This document shows positions 21,835 to 31,985 of a stretch of 64,000 bases of DNA, piece after piece. The notes beneath the pieces are model-generated. The model was not told the DNA's origin. It made no database searches and saw only the letters and a list, made by a program, of their open reading frames with translations. The DNA is from Athripsodes cinereus. Taxonomy: Eukaryota > Arthropoda > Insecta > Trichoptera > Leptoceridae. Where the stretch lies: assembly GCA_947579605.1 (NCBI GenBank), contig OX388306.1:1364001-1428000 (forward strand). The letters run 5' to 3'. How positions within the stretch are numbered: the stretch's first letter is position 1; each line of letters starts with the position of its first letter. The position numbers were made by a program, and so were the translations under genes.

Positions 21835-22011
21835 CTTTGAGACTTGCTTGATCTGTGTGAATTGTCTACAAATGCTATGTTATATAACAAAAATATAACA
21901 ATGTACATCAAACAATTTAGTTCCAAATAATTATTCTGAGTTAAATACATAAGCCGTAGTAATAATTTCACATGTAACGGATATCAGGCCGGATAATTGA
22001 TATTAATTCGG

Positions 22012-22665
22012 CAGAAATGTGGCTTGATCACGTGAACCCAATTCTCAAGGATGACCGTGTTTAGAATAGGAGAAATCAGTGTGCAAGTATAAAATAATGT
22101 ATAAAAGTAGTTATTTCAGTCCCTTGGTGGAGAGTCTTAGGTCTGGGAGGGATGTTCCTTGGGGAGGGAAGCGTGTCTGCGAAGACTCCAGTATCGGCGA
22201 CCCTCGGGTTCACCGGCATGAATACCTAAAGAAGTTTCCGGACACCTCAACTCGGCTCTCTGCTCATTTTTTATTTCTTTATTTACTTAATTTTTATTTC
22301 TATTATTTTGTTTTAAATATTGATTTGTTATCTAGGTTAAGGAAATGCCTTTGTAAATATATTGTTAGTTTTATATTATGAATGGATTCGCTTCTCTCGG
22401 CTAGAGGGACATCGAAGGAGTGTAGTCAAAAGATTCCACACACGGGGTTGTTTTTGGCCGGCCAGCCCCTCAGGCTGCCCACTATGGCGCCTCCGGTGTG
22501 GACAAACTTTGTGCAGTGTAGATTTCGGATAAATGGAAGTCCCCAGACTTCTGCGCTATCCGGGTGGTCGGTGGGTCTTCTTCGATGTAGTTATTTCAGT
22601 ATATAAGGATAGATATTAGTGTTTCATCCTCTCTGCCTTCCCCGCTTGGAACACGGCGTGAAGGC
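22012..22665 (+). pseudogene. RTE-like LINE 3' fragment, split by an insert
   Basis: 22020-22070 reads WLDHVNPILKDDRV, matching WQDHLNQILQDGHV of the copy at 51618. The sequence resumes after the insert at 22601, with TCTCTGCCTTCCCCGCTTGG near 22638-22657, the family terminus. Removing 22121-22586 plus one target copy restores continuity. Confidence 0.65.
22121..22586 (+). mobile_element. Unidentified GC-rich insert with 14-bp target duplication
   Basis: Perfect 14-bp duplications, GTAGTTATTTCAGT, lie at 22107-22120 and 22587-22600. The 466-bp insert begins CCCTTGGTGGAGAGTC and ends GGTGGGTCTTCTTCGAT, with no poly-A or simple-repeat tail. The left and right thirds are GC-rich and the middle is T-rich. 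A plus frame (22382-22606) has no motif I know. The phrase CCCAGACTTC.GC.CTA.CCGGGTGG recurs at 23141-23170, so a second fragment exists. The variable-length duplication fits a retroposon rather than a DNA transposon. Confidence 0.65.
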
Positions 22666-22669
22666 AAAG

Positions 22670-23285
22670 ATAGAGATATATATCAGAGAGTTGGTTTATT
22701 AAGAACCTATAATAATTTTTGTACGTTTTTGGAGTTAAGCCAAAAAAGCTTCGAGAGTGTAAAAAGTCAAATAGGTATTAGGTATTTCACATTCTTATAC
22801 CACTTTTATCAAAAATTTCACAAGTGGTTATAACAATTCGAGAAAACCGGGATCTAGAAAAAATAACGTAGATTTTAATATTTGTATATTTTCGCAAATT
22901 CCTATACCAATTCATCATATCTGCAATACAGCAATTTCACAGGCGAGCCAAATAAAGGGTAATAAATGTATATTATAATTTTGATGAAATTCATTTTTAC
23001 TTATATTAAAATGATTTTATTAAAAACACTCTAACAATCACTCTATAAATTTTATTTTCGGCAGAGCCATAAACTTAAGATACTTAGTAACTCAGGAAGC
23101 TCAGCAAAACTTTATTTTTCACAATTCGTTTAAAAGAAAATCCCCAGACTTCGGCACTAACCGGGTGGTTGGTAGGTCCTTCAATATTCGTAAAAAAAGG
23201 ATTAAAAGAGTTTTCAATTCTTGAGGTTATAAAGTGTGTAGATTAAAACATATGACGTTATTTTGAAACAAATGACGTATTACAA
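22670..23285. other. Mostly unassigned
   Basis: Holds the short block at 23141-23195 shared with the end of the insert at 22121-22586 (CCCAGACTTCGGCACTAACC). Otherwise AT-rich, with no coding frame. Confidence 0.45.
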
Positions 23286-23289
23286 AACG

Positions 23290-23660
23290 TTATGTCTGTA
23301 TTTTGGATGATTTATTCGGCACCATTTAATGGAGCATCCATCTCAAGGGCGCGGGAAACTATGTTTGAAGAGATGTCTTCAACTTGCTCCTGAACGTTGT
23401 TATCGGCTGGTTTTTACGGAGGTCCTCGGGAAGTCGGCTCCAGATGACGGGTCCTGCGACGCCAAAAACCCTATCATAGAAGCAGGACTTGTTCGCTCTG
23501 TTGTTTTCGTTCAGCATGTTGGTGGATGTCTTAGCTGAGCGTAGAGGTCTACTTGCAGGTGTTTTGAGAACACAGAGCTCAGAAAGTGACTGAGGTGCTA
23601 TATTGTTCAAAGTTTTGTAGACCATAAGGCACAGTTTGTATTGGACCCTTTCACCTACTC
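23290..23660 (-). pseudogene. CR1-like LINE C-terminal fragment
   Basis: The minus frame (23359-23625) reads MVYKTLNNIAPQSLSELC, PLRSAKTS, FYDRVFGVAGPVIWSRLP and FRSKLKTSL. This is the region downstream of the reverse transcriptase in CR1/L2-type LINEs (YK.LN..AP..L, R.F..AGP..W..LP, F...LKT.L). It is from a different family than 12391 but follows the same plan. The 5' part is missing; the plus-strand frame opposite is a shadow. Confidence 0.75.
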
Positions 23661-23806
23661 TTAATCAGTGCAAGGATTATGACTAAATTTATTTATTTAT
23701 TCATCATCATTATTACAAAACATTTGAAAATACATATGAACAGAAATAATACACACAATCACAAAGCAAAGACAATGCATCATCCTACTCAACCCGCACT
23801 CATGAT

Positions 23807-23860
23807 TTAACCCTTTGCTACACAATACCAATATGTAAAAAAGTTATTTTTGTAAAATCT
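23807..23860 (+). mobile_element. Possible piggyBac-like end
   Basis: TTAA followed by CCCTTTGCTACACAATACCA resembles the left end at 19688. No matching right end was found, so it is a candidate only. Confidence 0.3.
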
Positions 23861-24282
23861 TGTAGATCCGACATTACATTTGGGCGTGAGGCTGATCAGT
23901 TGAAGATTTTCCGGATATTCGGTACCCGGTATTCTACAAAATTGCTTTTCTTTACATCTTTAGAAATGATAAAATATTAATCTTCAAAGCTCAAAATGAA
24001 ATGTAGAGAAAGCTCAGCTATTATGTGCTATGTGCGTACTTAAGTAAATATTGACAGATTCCAACTTGTATTTTAATAATAAAGCTCTACTAGATATACC
24101 ATGTAATAGCTATATTCAAGCCTAAAATCACAATATAACGTAGTTAAGTAGTGTGCAAGCTTTTATTTGACCTTATTCAAGGGTAATGATTATATATTAC
24201 ACTGTAAGTCGTTGTATACCAAAACGAACGTAGTCCAAAACACAATAAACGGAGAAAAAATGGACGAATTGATTCAGCACTC

Positions 24283-24445
24283 GTCCTCGATGGTTTTCGG
24301 GATCTCTGTATAGTAGCTTTTAACTCTAGCTTTCGGCGAACGAACTGTCACCATCTGCACACTTCTGAAGATGGCGACCACGCTAACACGCTAACAACGC
24401 TAAAAACTACCACACGAAGATCCCAAAAACCACCAAAGACGATGT
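24283..24445. repeat. Imperfect long inverted repeat
   Basis: CGATGGTTTTCGGGATCTCT at the left pairs with TCCCAAAAACCACCAAAGAC at the right, extending inward over about 60 bp with mismatches; CACCATC and GATGGCG pair near the centre. It could be a decayed foldback element. Confidence 0.5.
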
Positions 24446-24574
24446 TTAAGACCCTGAAAATCCAAAGAGTTGTTTATTTAGCACTTTCTACTCTTGCTTG
24501 CAGAACGCAGACCTTTTTGTTTTGAACAGACGTTTAGAAAAGGCAGGTGATTGAAAAATAAAGATATTTTACGT

Positions 24575-24725
24575 CTTAATTCAGTGATGTGGTTGGCCAC
24601 CCATCCTGAATGTCTTCATATTTTGTTGGTAAGAAAAGACTATTACATGCATGTTTATTACATGCAGGTGGTCTGCTGGCTACTCCACTTATGGAAAATG
24701 CCGTGATGGTTTAGTTGTAGAAGCA
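24575..24725 (-). repeat. Dispersed repeat family A
   Basis: GATGTGGTTGGCCACCCATC, GCATGTTTATTACATGCAG and GGCTACTCCACTTATGG; the left and middle parts of family A in reverse. Confidence 0.6.
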
Positions 24726-24729
24726 GATA

Positions 24730-25325
24730 TTTAAATTATTTTCGTTTAAAGTTTCCAATTGAATTTTAAAAAATAAGTATAACAAGTTTGTGTTTATTTC
24801 CATGAATTAATATTGAGTTTTACAAAATAAATGCCAACTCAATCAATAGATTAATTAAAATTATCATTGCCTTATGAAAGAACGGATAAATATGATTTTT
24901 TCGACTCCTGAACTATCCCGGAAAGAGGTTTTAATATTTCAGCATTTCAAAAATGGACTTGGAATATTTTAACCCAACGACTCACAGTATTAAATTGGTC
25001 CTTGGTTAATTACTCGGCGTTCTAAGGAGAGTTAGTAGCAGTTCTATAATAAGAAGCGTAGTACTTGAGGACTCTTTATTGAGATGAAGAAATAAAAAGA
25101 TATTTTTTATTTGCCTTAAGGAGGATTACGATTCTCGTCCAGATGGTCAATAAACTTTTTTTATATTTTATTCGTGTTCTAATCCCACCTTTTTTTAAGT
25201 ACGGAATAATTGAGACGATTCCAGCCAACACAGTCTAATCGATAGAAAAGATGAATGACAAATTCAAATTGACTGAGTTAAATAAATATGCGATAATTAG
25301 TATCTTAGATAATTAATAGCCTGAA
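24730..25325. other. AT-rich stretch, no feature recognised
   Basis: Only a short TTTTACAAAATAAATGCCAA block (about 24817-24836) is shared with 34331 and, reversed, 20394. Confidence 0.45.
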
Positions 25326-25329
25326 TACC

Positions 25330-25535
25330 TGGAAAGAGTAATTCTAACTGGGACTGTAGAAGGGAGGCGCGGGAGGGGCCGTATCTCAGCAAGATGGAGT
25401 GAGCAAATTAAGGAGGCCTCACAGAGTTCACTACACGGGACCTTGCACATCGCGGAGGATCGCTCAAGGTGGAGACAGATGGTCTACAGAACGAGGCACG
25501 ATGGTCACGATCTTCAGGATTGAGAGACCGACGGA
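25330..25535 (+). pseudogene. LINE C-terminal fragment
   Basis: The plus frame reads GTVEGRRGRGRISARWSEQI, DRSRWRQMVYRTRHDGHD and then a stop, a conserved C-terminal tail of insect endonuclease-reverse transcriptases (basic GRR.RGR, then DR.RWR). A second copy at 63205-63340 has the same DRS.WRQMV end. The 5' part is missing. Confidence 0.7.
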
Positions 25536-25609
25536 GATGATGAGTATATAGCTAGCTACCAACAAACTACATTTAATTTGATGTAGAAAATAACTACTAC
25601 TAATAGTAG

Positions 25610-25655
25610 CCAGGACATTAACTGCAAGAAATAAACACGCAGATTTTCCTCTCCG
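25610..25655 (+). repeat. Dispersed repeat family A fragment
   Basis: AACTGCAAGAAATAAACACG followed by TTTTCCTCTCCG is a short family A piece. Confidence 0.4.
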
Positions 25656-25664
25656 AGGAGTCGG

Positions 25665-26070
25665 TCGGTAGCGCTGGTAGTAACTGCCTGAAACCTCTGA
25701 CATCTCATTTTTTTCAAAATTAAACATTATTATCTTATAATTGTTCAAATTAACAAAATTTTAAAACATTTTTTTTAGTTTCAATAGTTTTATAAAGTTA
25801 ATTTTTTGGGTGTTATTTTTTTTTAACTGGTTGAAAATTTTTAAAAATTAATAATGTGAATTAGTGAATATTTGTGACAATTAATAATACCTTCAATTGC
25901 AACTCACATAAAATTCTCGCATTTTAGTCAAATTTGTAATAATCACAAGTGTTTTCAAAATTTTATAATAGTTAAATAAAAATAATAGGCGCCCTTGAGA
26001 CGGTCTAGGGACTGTTAAACGGCGTCAAAATAAAATCATCCATAATCATCATCATCATCATCATCATCCG
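25665..26070 (+). repeat. CR1-like LINE 3' end with (CAT)n tail, copy 2
   Basis: Collinear with 18258-18960 but without the SINE: GTAGTAACTGCCTGAAACC, GGCGCCCTTGAGACGGTCTA, GGACTGTTAAACGGCGTCAA, AATCATCCATAATCATC, then six or more CAT repeats. It is the pre-insertion (empty) form for the SINE at 18677. Confidence 0.65.
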
Positions 26071-26074
26071 AGCC

Positions 26075-26310
26075 GATATAAAAATGAAACATTCAGCATG
26101 GGTGACATGCCTTTTCGCTGAATTTAAGATGTAAAATGTCCTTATATTTACAGTCAACTCTTTTTTACAGGCCACTCGAAATTTGTACGGAAAATGAGAA
26201 ATTTTCTCTAGTCAATAAGAACGATAAAAAAATGTCTAATTTTTGCTTTGTGGAAAAACCACTGCAAGGGCCTACTCAAGAATCATAACATCTCCTGAAC
26301 AATAGGGTCT
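26075..26310 (+). repeat. Family A right part, then a reversed LINE tail
   Basis: 26080-26215 carries GGGTGACATGCC, GCTGAATTTAAGATGTAAAA and TTTTTTACAGGCCACTCGAA (family A). 26240-26310 repeats the minus-strand LINE tail seen at 8843-8960 (TTGTGGAAAAACCACTGCAA). Confidence 0.5.
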
Positions 26311-26493
26311 TTGCAAATCATTACAATAATAATGCTTTTTTATATACAACTTTATAAGAGCTTTATTACAACAATAAAGAGTCCCTAATTATTATAACAC
26401 GCAGCAGATTGTACTGGATGTATTTGGGTTAATCAGAAAAATAAGTTTCGTCCTTGCCAATATTCGTTATTTATGACATATTCGAAATAGTAG

Positions 26494-27091
26494 CAATTCT
26501 GAATCTTGATAAACTAACTAATAATAGTTGACTAATATCAGTCATTATAGTACAAATTCGTATTCAATATTAGTTACGAACTATAAACAACTATAAACTC
26601 GATAACCACCAAGGGCAAACGGTAAAATCTATGGGACAAACAAATATTAGTCGGTGATGCCGCAATAAAAAATGTTTTTCACGTTCCGAAAATTGTGAAA
26701 TGTCAAATTTGCCGGTATATTTTGACGTTCGCATTTGCGTCGATGGTGGTATAATTTTACAATTTATAGATGCCAAGAGTTGCGAGGACCCTAAAAATAT
26801 CCATTTTTTACTTTTAATTGAAAAAACAACTTAAAACTTCCAAAATATAGCAATATTCTGCGGCAAAATGACAGCAACTAATAATATTCGCACATTAAAA
26901 GTCGCGAATAAAATTCTGCCAAATACAACTAATTGTAGTTGTCAGATGTCAACTAAAATTTCGTTCTGAATACGAAATCCATAGATTCTCGAAATTTATA
27001 GTTGTACTAAGGTGTCAAAATGAACTAGCTAACTAAATTAGTTTTAGTACTCTTAGTTAGTGCAACTAAACTATTTTATGATTCAGAATTG
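26494..27091. mobile_element. Candidate inverted-repeat element (598 bp)
   Basis: CAATTCTGAATC at the left end and GATTCAGAATTG at the right are a perfect 12-bp inverted repeat. Diverged ACTAACTAA/TTAGTTAGT-rich sequence lies inside both ends. No target duplication is evident and there is no coding frame of note, so the class is unknown. Confidence 0.45.
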
Positions 27092-27094
27092 GCC

Positions 27095-27360
27095 ATAGTT
27101 TATTTTTTATTATTGTTAGGACAAATGGGGTAAATAATAATATGTCATGCGTCAACTTACCCGGTTTCCTGCGCACTCGCCACAGGACGGGTGGGGCAAG
27201 GTTACCCGCTGAAGAGGCCAGCTTGCCGGCTGTTACTCCTAAAACAAACAAAAAAAACATCAATCAAAATTACACTATAAAAAATTGCATCCAATACCGG
27301 CCATCTACACGCAATAAATTTGGAAGCTATCTTCTCCATACCAACAATAAATTAATTTGA
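27095..27360 (+). other. GC-richer island of unknown origin plus family A piece
   Basis: 27145-27240 is clearly GC-richer than its surroundings (TTTCCTGCGCACTCGCCACA, CAGCTTGCCGGCTGTTACTC) and suggests a retroposon scrap, but I recognise nothing in it. 27300-27355 has a family A block (ACACGCAATAAA...TCTTCTCCATACCAAC). Confidence 0.4.
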
Positions 27361-27361
27361 T

Positions 27362-27830
27362 ATGATACGGTGTGTTTTGTTTTTTATTTTGTAATTTTAT
27401 GTGGTGTGCGGTGTGCTGTAATTTTGTTTTATGGTTTGATATGATTCAATATGTTGTATTTTTATTTTATGATTTGACATGATGAATGTGCTGTAATTTT
27501 ATTCTATAATTTGACATGACAGTGTGTTTTATTTTTATTTTATAATTCGATGTGATGCAGTGTATTGTAACTTTATTTTATGGTTGGATATGATACAGTT
27601 TTTTTATATGATTTGACATGATGCTGTTAATATGTTGTAATTTTATTCTATGGTTTATGTGACACAATGTGTTTAATTTTTGTTTTTATAATTTGAAGTG
27701 ATGCAGTATATTTTATTTTTGTTTTGAGTTTTAATTTGATACGATGGTGGTGTTGTGCAATTATTGTTTGTAACTATGTATTAAAGGCGTAAGCCGTATG
27801 TATTATTATTAATAAATAAATAAGACATTC
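27362..27830 (+). repeat. Degenerate minisatellite in a LINE-like 3' UTR
   Basis: Seven to eight loose repeats of TTTGACATGATG...TGTTGTAATTTTATTTTATG, roughly 50-60 bp each. They end in AAAGGCGTAAGCCGTATGTA and an (AATA)n tail near 27820. The terminal GGC-GTAA-GCC stem and tail match the 3' ends at 12313, 42150 and 49197, so the minisatellite is probably part of a LINE 3' UTR. Confidence 0.6.
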
Positions 27831-27965
27831 AGGACGGGTGGCAAACCACATCGCTGAATTTAAGATGTAAAATATCTTTATTTTTCCGAACATCTGCCTT
27901 TTATATGACACTCGAAAACTTATGGGAGAGAATAGAAAACCAATTCTTGACGGGTGCGCAATGGA
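27831..27965 (+). repeat. Dispersed repeat family A
   Basis: GGACGGGTGGCAAACCACAT, CGCTGAATTTAAGATGTAAA, CTTTTATATGACACTCGAAA; one of the cleanest right-hand parts of the family. Confidence 0.65.
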
Positions 27966-27984
27966 ACAAACAAAAATAAGACAA

Positions 27985-28130
27985 TTAACACCTATAACTC
28001 AGCGATGTGGCATGCTACCGTTTCTGAATATATTTGTTATTGGTATAGAGAGGTCAATATGCAAGTTTTTTCGCTGTTTATCCCACTCATGAGATATGTC
28101 GTCGTGGTATAGTAGTAGTAGTAGTAGTAA
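27985..28130 (-). repeat. Family A in reverse, plus (GTA)n
   Basis: GATGTGGCATGCTACCGTTT, then TATCCCACTCATGAG and GTCGTCGTGGTATAG, followed by a GTA-repeat run at about 28107-28128. It forms an inverted pair with the copy at 27831. Confidence 0.5.
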
Positions 28131-28375
28131 TCGGGTAACCAGTAGACAATATACCCATTCCAAACGCTATGATATCTCTGTTACACGAGTAGGAAATGTT
28201 TTGGTTAATTAATTAAGAAAATAATATTTGTATAATGTAGGTTCATACTATATTAATTAATTGTTGTTATTGTCTAGTTGAAATAATATAAATAAATAAA
28301 CGAATTCCTTCCACCTCCCTTTGTTACTATCCAACCCCCAACTAGTATTGTGCCTACCACCATTCCACTTTCATC

Positions 28376-28410
28376 TTCCTACCCCCCCCCTCCTCCCTCC
28401 CCCCACTTTA
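28376..28410 (+). repeat. C-rich polypyrimidine run
   Basis: A C-dominated tract with runs of nine and seven C, next to a T run at 28431. It stands out in this AT-rich window. Confidence 0.7.
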
Positions 28411-28504
28411 ACCTCATTCTATAAACATGTTTTTTTTTTATTATAATTGTTTTAGTACTCAAGTGTGGACGAACACGTTACGAGTTTTAAAATAGCCATA
28501 TTGT

Positions 28505-28903
28505 GAAATTTTAACAGTATAATAATAATAATAAATACTTTATTCAATCAATCAATAACAATGTACAAATGTTCAGACAATTTATCACTAATATAGCTAC
28601 AATTAATTATGGAAACAAAAAAATGTAGGTACCTACATAGAAAAAAGTGCTAACAAGATGAAAAATCTTGACACCCCACATGCCCATATTTAAGTTAAAA
28701 AAAAATTGCAGGTACGTACATGGAAAAAGGTGTTAATACTCTCTGATTTGGCCCTTAATCAGCCCCACAAATTTTTGGATCAATCAGGTTGGCTGCGAAG
28801 CGTACTGGGCGAAAGGTCATAACACCACTAAGAAAAATTATGGAGAGAAATTTCTCGTTCTCGAGAAATTTCTTTGGAGAATTTTCTCTTCTCACATCAC
28901 TAA
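28505..28903. mobile_element. hAT-like MITE, GAGAAATTTCTC type, truncated copy
   Basis: The right end TCTTCTCACATCACTA and the interior (ACAGTATAATAATAA, CACCCCACATGCCCATATTT, TTTTTGGATCAATCAGGTTG) match 38058-38555. The left 100 bp are missing; the copy starts at AACAGTATAATAATAA. The terminal CGAGAAATTTCT repeats remain at about 28845-28885. Confidence 0.75.
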
Positions 28904-29334
28904 CTATAAATAAGTGTTTTATTTATAATTAATTCAACATAAATTTCCACCAAGTACCTACCGTTGGTTAAAAAATATCAACTATAAAAATAGGAATGAC
29001 GTTTAGTTATTCTTGTAAAAAAAAGCTTCACAATTCTTCCAGCACGTGCCACGAAAGCGGTGGGTTGGAGCTTTGTTCAACCTACAACAATTTAATGATG
29101 AAAAAAATGACGCAAATACACAAATGAGATACTTCCATGGAACTTTCAACGCTAAATTTATTTTTCGTATGAAACCTTTACACAAGCTCAATATATACCA
29201 CTTTACAAAGCTAAACTTCTTGTCATCTTGTAATAGACAAAAAATTTCAGCATTGAGTTTTATTACAATACTACACGTGTGTCGATTGGGGATGTATAAG
29301 TTCCATTTGTCAATCATTAGTTTTTAAGTTATAG

Positions 29335-29925
29335 TATACTTTACCCTCACGCCGTGTTCCTAGTGGGGTAGGCAGAGAGAATGGAACGCCATAGAGATAT
29401 ATTTATTTATTCTTAACTGTACATCGATTGCAAGCAAATTTACACAAAAACTCATTTAAATCAATATACAATCAATTAGAGGGCGAGTTTATCGAAGATG
29501 GGCAATTCCTTTCAACAAACCCAATTTCATTTCAACTTTCACAAAAAAAAAATCATAAAGGAAGGAAAAGAGGGGGTACAAAGGAGAAGAAAAAGAATAA
29601 GAAAATGTAGGAAAAGACACTAGGAAACAGATGTCTAATTTTGAGTGACAAAAGATCTATCCTTACAGACTTCTTTTGCTTCTGCTACATTCATACACTT
29701 TTTCACATACGAACGTCGATTTCTCTTGTTTTACGCACGGCCGTACTTGAGAATTTGATCCACGTGATCAAGCCACATGGTTCTCGGACGCTCGTGCTTC
29801 CTCACACCCTCTCTTTGTCATCATTTACTGATCCATTTGTTTCACATGTCGAAGCCATCGTCACACATCGTATTTATACGCATTCTGTCCACAACACTAC
29901 CTTGTATCCGCTCATTCATCTAATA
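29335..29925 (-). pseudogene. RTE-like LINE 3' fragment, interrupted
   Basis: 29340-29395 has the family terminus (CCCTCACGCCGTGTTCCTAG, GGGTAGGCAGAGAGAATGG). The element resumes at about 29655 with GATCTATCCTTACAGACTTC and continues to about 29925. A family B 3' end and purine-rich DNA (29395-29640) are inserted. The coding frame is broken in several places. Confidence 0.65.
29395..29520 (-). repeat. LINE 3'-end repeat, family B, inserted in RTE copy
   Basis: ACTGTACATCGATTGCAAGC, then GAGGGCGAGTTTATCGAAGA and CAACAAACCC; the reverse of family B (compare 60270-60420). Confidence 0.6.
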
Positions 29926-29939
29926 TTATTATTTTTAAT

Positions 29940-30520
29940 ATAGGTATAATTTTATTAGAATAATCATTGATTTTCATATTTTTTTAATCTATTGTGATTA
30001 TTTTGAATGACCTACTTATTGTTTATAATAAATTACGTTTTTTTTACAATAGTTATATTTTAATATGGCATTATTACAGAATTTTTATGATATACCGTAA
30101 AGGGATGGATGGATGGTATAATTGCAAATCAAAAGTCTCATATTCATAAAGATAAAAGACATAAAAATAAACAATACTGCGTCTGAGCAATCGATGGTTC
30201 TATGTTAGAGTTGTCATCTCTACAGAGTTTTTGTCAAGAATGAAAAGCTACAATAGAAAAAGTATGTTAAACTCAGTCAAGTCATCGTCGAACTTCGTCA
30301 TTTGATGGAGGTATGATTTAAAACACCCCAGTATATTGTACAAAACTTTTGTAATTATTGTGTCACATGACAACCCCATTATAAAAAATATAACGTCAAA
30401 AATTTTACCCATACATTTATGCCTACTGGTACCCATACTACATATCCCAGAAAAATACCTACACATGAAGCTGTCATTGGGGTTTGAGAAAATATCGAAA
30501 CCTTCGGCATGTCGTCCAGT
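29940..30520. other. AT-rich stretch, no feature recognised
   Basis: Short frames at 30248-30466 (minus) and 30336-30527 (plus) show no familiar motif. Confidence 0.4.
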
Positions 30521-30665
30521 AGCTTAATAATTGGACAAAGCACACCTCGCGAAAAATGTGGGTTGCGGGTTCAAGTCCCGTCCGGGGCACTACCGAATAA
30601 GGCGACGTTGTCTTATCTTAGCCTTGAGGCGGTGCAGTGGCTCTCTGGACGAGAACCAAGGATTT
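30520..30665 (+). mobile_element. tRNA-derived SINE fragment, family S
   Basis: CCAGTAGCTTAATAATTGGA (A-box region) is followed by a B box GGTTCAAGTCC (30571-30581) and the post-tRNA block CACTACCGAATAAGGCGACG. Copies with the same order: 41900, 50190, 50345 (plus) and 53135 (minus). It is too diverged from a true tRNA, and in too many copies, to be a tRNA gene. Confidence 0.7.
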
Positions 30666-30709
30666 GATTTGGAATGATTATTAATAGGTACAAGCCGAAG
30701 CATATAAAA

Positions 30710-31095
30710 CAGTGGTTCTTAACCTTTTTGGAGGTACCGAACCACACCAGTTACATATGCATTCACTGAACCCCTCCTAATTTGAAAAATAAAATAAGAT
30801 TTTTACAAATTCAAAACATGGTATATATTTATATATAGGTGTACAAAATTAAAAAAATAAATAAAAAAACAGAGATCAAAACATTAAATTTTAATGGTAA
30901 AATCAAAACATGAAACATATTAATTAATATTTACTTCAAATCAGTGTGACTTCTGCTGTTGCCTTTCAGAAAACTATCTTGCCTTTAAAATGATTTTCAC
31001 CGAACTATCTTGCCTTTAAAATGATTTTCACCGAACCCCCAAGTCTGACTCACCGAACCCCTGGGGTTTGATCGAACTCAGGTTAAGAACCACTG
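30710..31095. mobile_element. hAT MITE with CAGTGGTTCTTAACCT ends (386 bp)
   Basis: Perfect 16-bp inverted ends CAGTGGTTCTTAACCT and AGGTTAAGAACCACTG are flanked by a perfect 8-bp duplication ATATAAAA (30702-30709 and 31096-31103). These ends are widespread in non-autonomous hAT elements of animals. Inside, a 31-bp unit (starting AACTATCTTGCC) is repeated twice in tandem at about 30973-31036. No transposase. Confidence 0.9.
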
Positions 31096-31138
31096 ATATA
31101 AAAAGTAAAGTACCTAAGTAGCCTTATATGGTAGTTTA

Positions 31139-31500
31139 GGTGTCAAATTTACGCACGCCGATTTATCTTACTTAACACTCGGTCTCCCTTAAGAATATGA
31201 TCCACGTGGTTTTAGGACGTCCGCGCTAAATCACACCCCCTCTTTCAGAAAAATACATACTCTCATCACCCATTCGCTCCAAATGTCTAAATCATCGCAA
31301 CTTATTAACACGCATTCTATCAAGAATACTTCCTTCGCACCCTCATTTTCCTAATACTCTCATTCTTCTCTCTATCCCGCAAAATTTTACCAGCCATTCT
31401 TCTCAGCGATCGCATCTTCACAGCATATTTACTCCACTTTCGTTCCTCTTCAACCACATCCAAGTCTCGCTTGCGTACAGAAAAGTCGGTGCTATAGAAT
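31139..31500 (-). pseudogene. RTE-like LINE 3' fragment
   Basis: Carries CAAATTTACGCACGCCGATT, GAATATGATCCACGTGGTTT and TCTTCTCTCTATCCCGCAAA, the reverse of the segment at about 52480-52790 in the better copy. It continues upstream to a GTACGCAAGCGAGACTTGGA-type block (minus strand). Frameshifted. Confidence 0.65.
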
Positions 31501-31561
31501 GGTTTAAAACATTTAAAAATTAACTTGAATTACTATGAATATTGTTACTTAAATTAAACTT

Positions 31562-31985
31562 TTCTTCTTCTTCTTTTCGTGTCGGTCAGCAACGACAAAC
31601 AATAAAAACACCAAATCCACATCTACACTCCCATTCCCTCCCAGAAAGCAACGACCTCTCTTGCAGCTCCCCCACGAATTCCTCCCAGTGACACTGTCTG
31701 GGAGCCATTGGGCATGTCAGGAGGTGTTCAGTGTCTTGCTCCTCTCCACAGTCACACGTCGTGCTCTCAGCCAAACCCCATCTTTGGAGATTCTTTCTAG
31801 TGCGTCCCACTCCTGTTCTGATTCTGTTGAGGGTTTTCCACATCGGCCATGGTAGGTCATGGCCCGGAGGCAGGGCTTTCACTGAGCTGTTAAATATTGT
31901 CCCTTGTATGTTCTCCGCTGTGTCTCTACACAGGCGCACTCTCGCAATCTCTGGTGTGTCTGCCAAAGGTGTGGTCGCGTTAAGA
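31562..31985 (-). pseudogene. LINE C-terminal region with (GAA)n tail
   Basis: The minus frame (31586-31966) reads RVRLCRDTAENIQGTIF, WKTLNRIRTGVGRTRKN, TTCDCGEEQDTEHLLTCPMA and ends FIVCRC. This is a common C-terminal Cys/His module of insect LINE polyproteins, in one undisturbed frame of 126 codons. A GAA-repeat tail (TTCTTCTTCTTC at 31562-31575 on the plus strand) marks the 3' end. The same module occurs at 14765 and 2113. There is no reverse transcriptase core, so this is a 5'-truncated copy. Confidence 0.75.

Noticed and set aside
23807..23860. Complete piggyBac-like MITE
   Set aside because: Only a left-end-like sequence is present; no inverted partner next to TTAA was found downstream.
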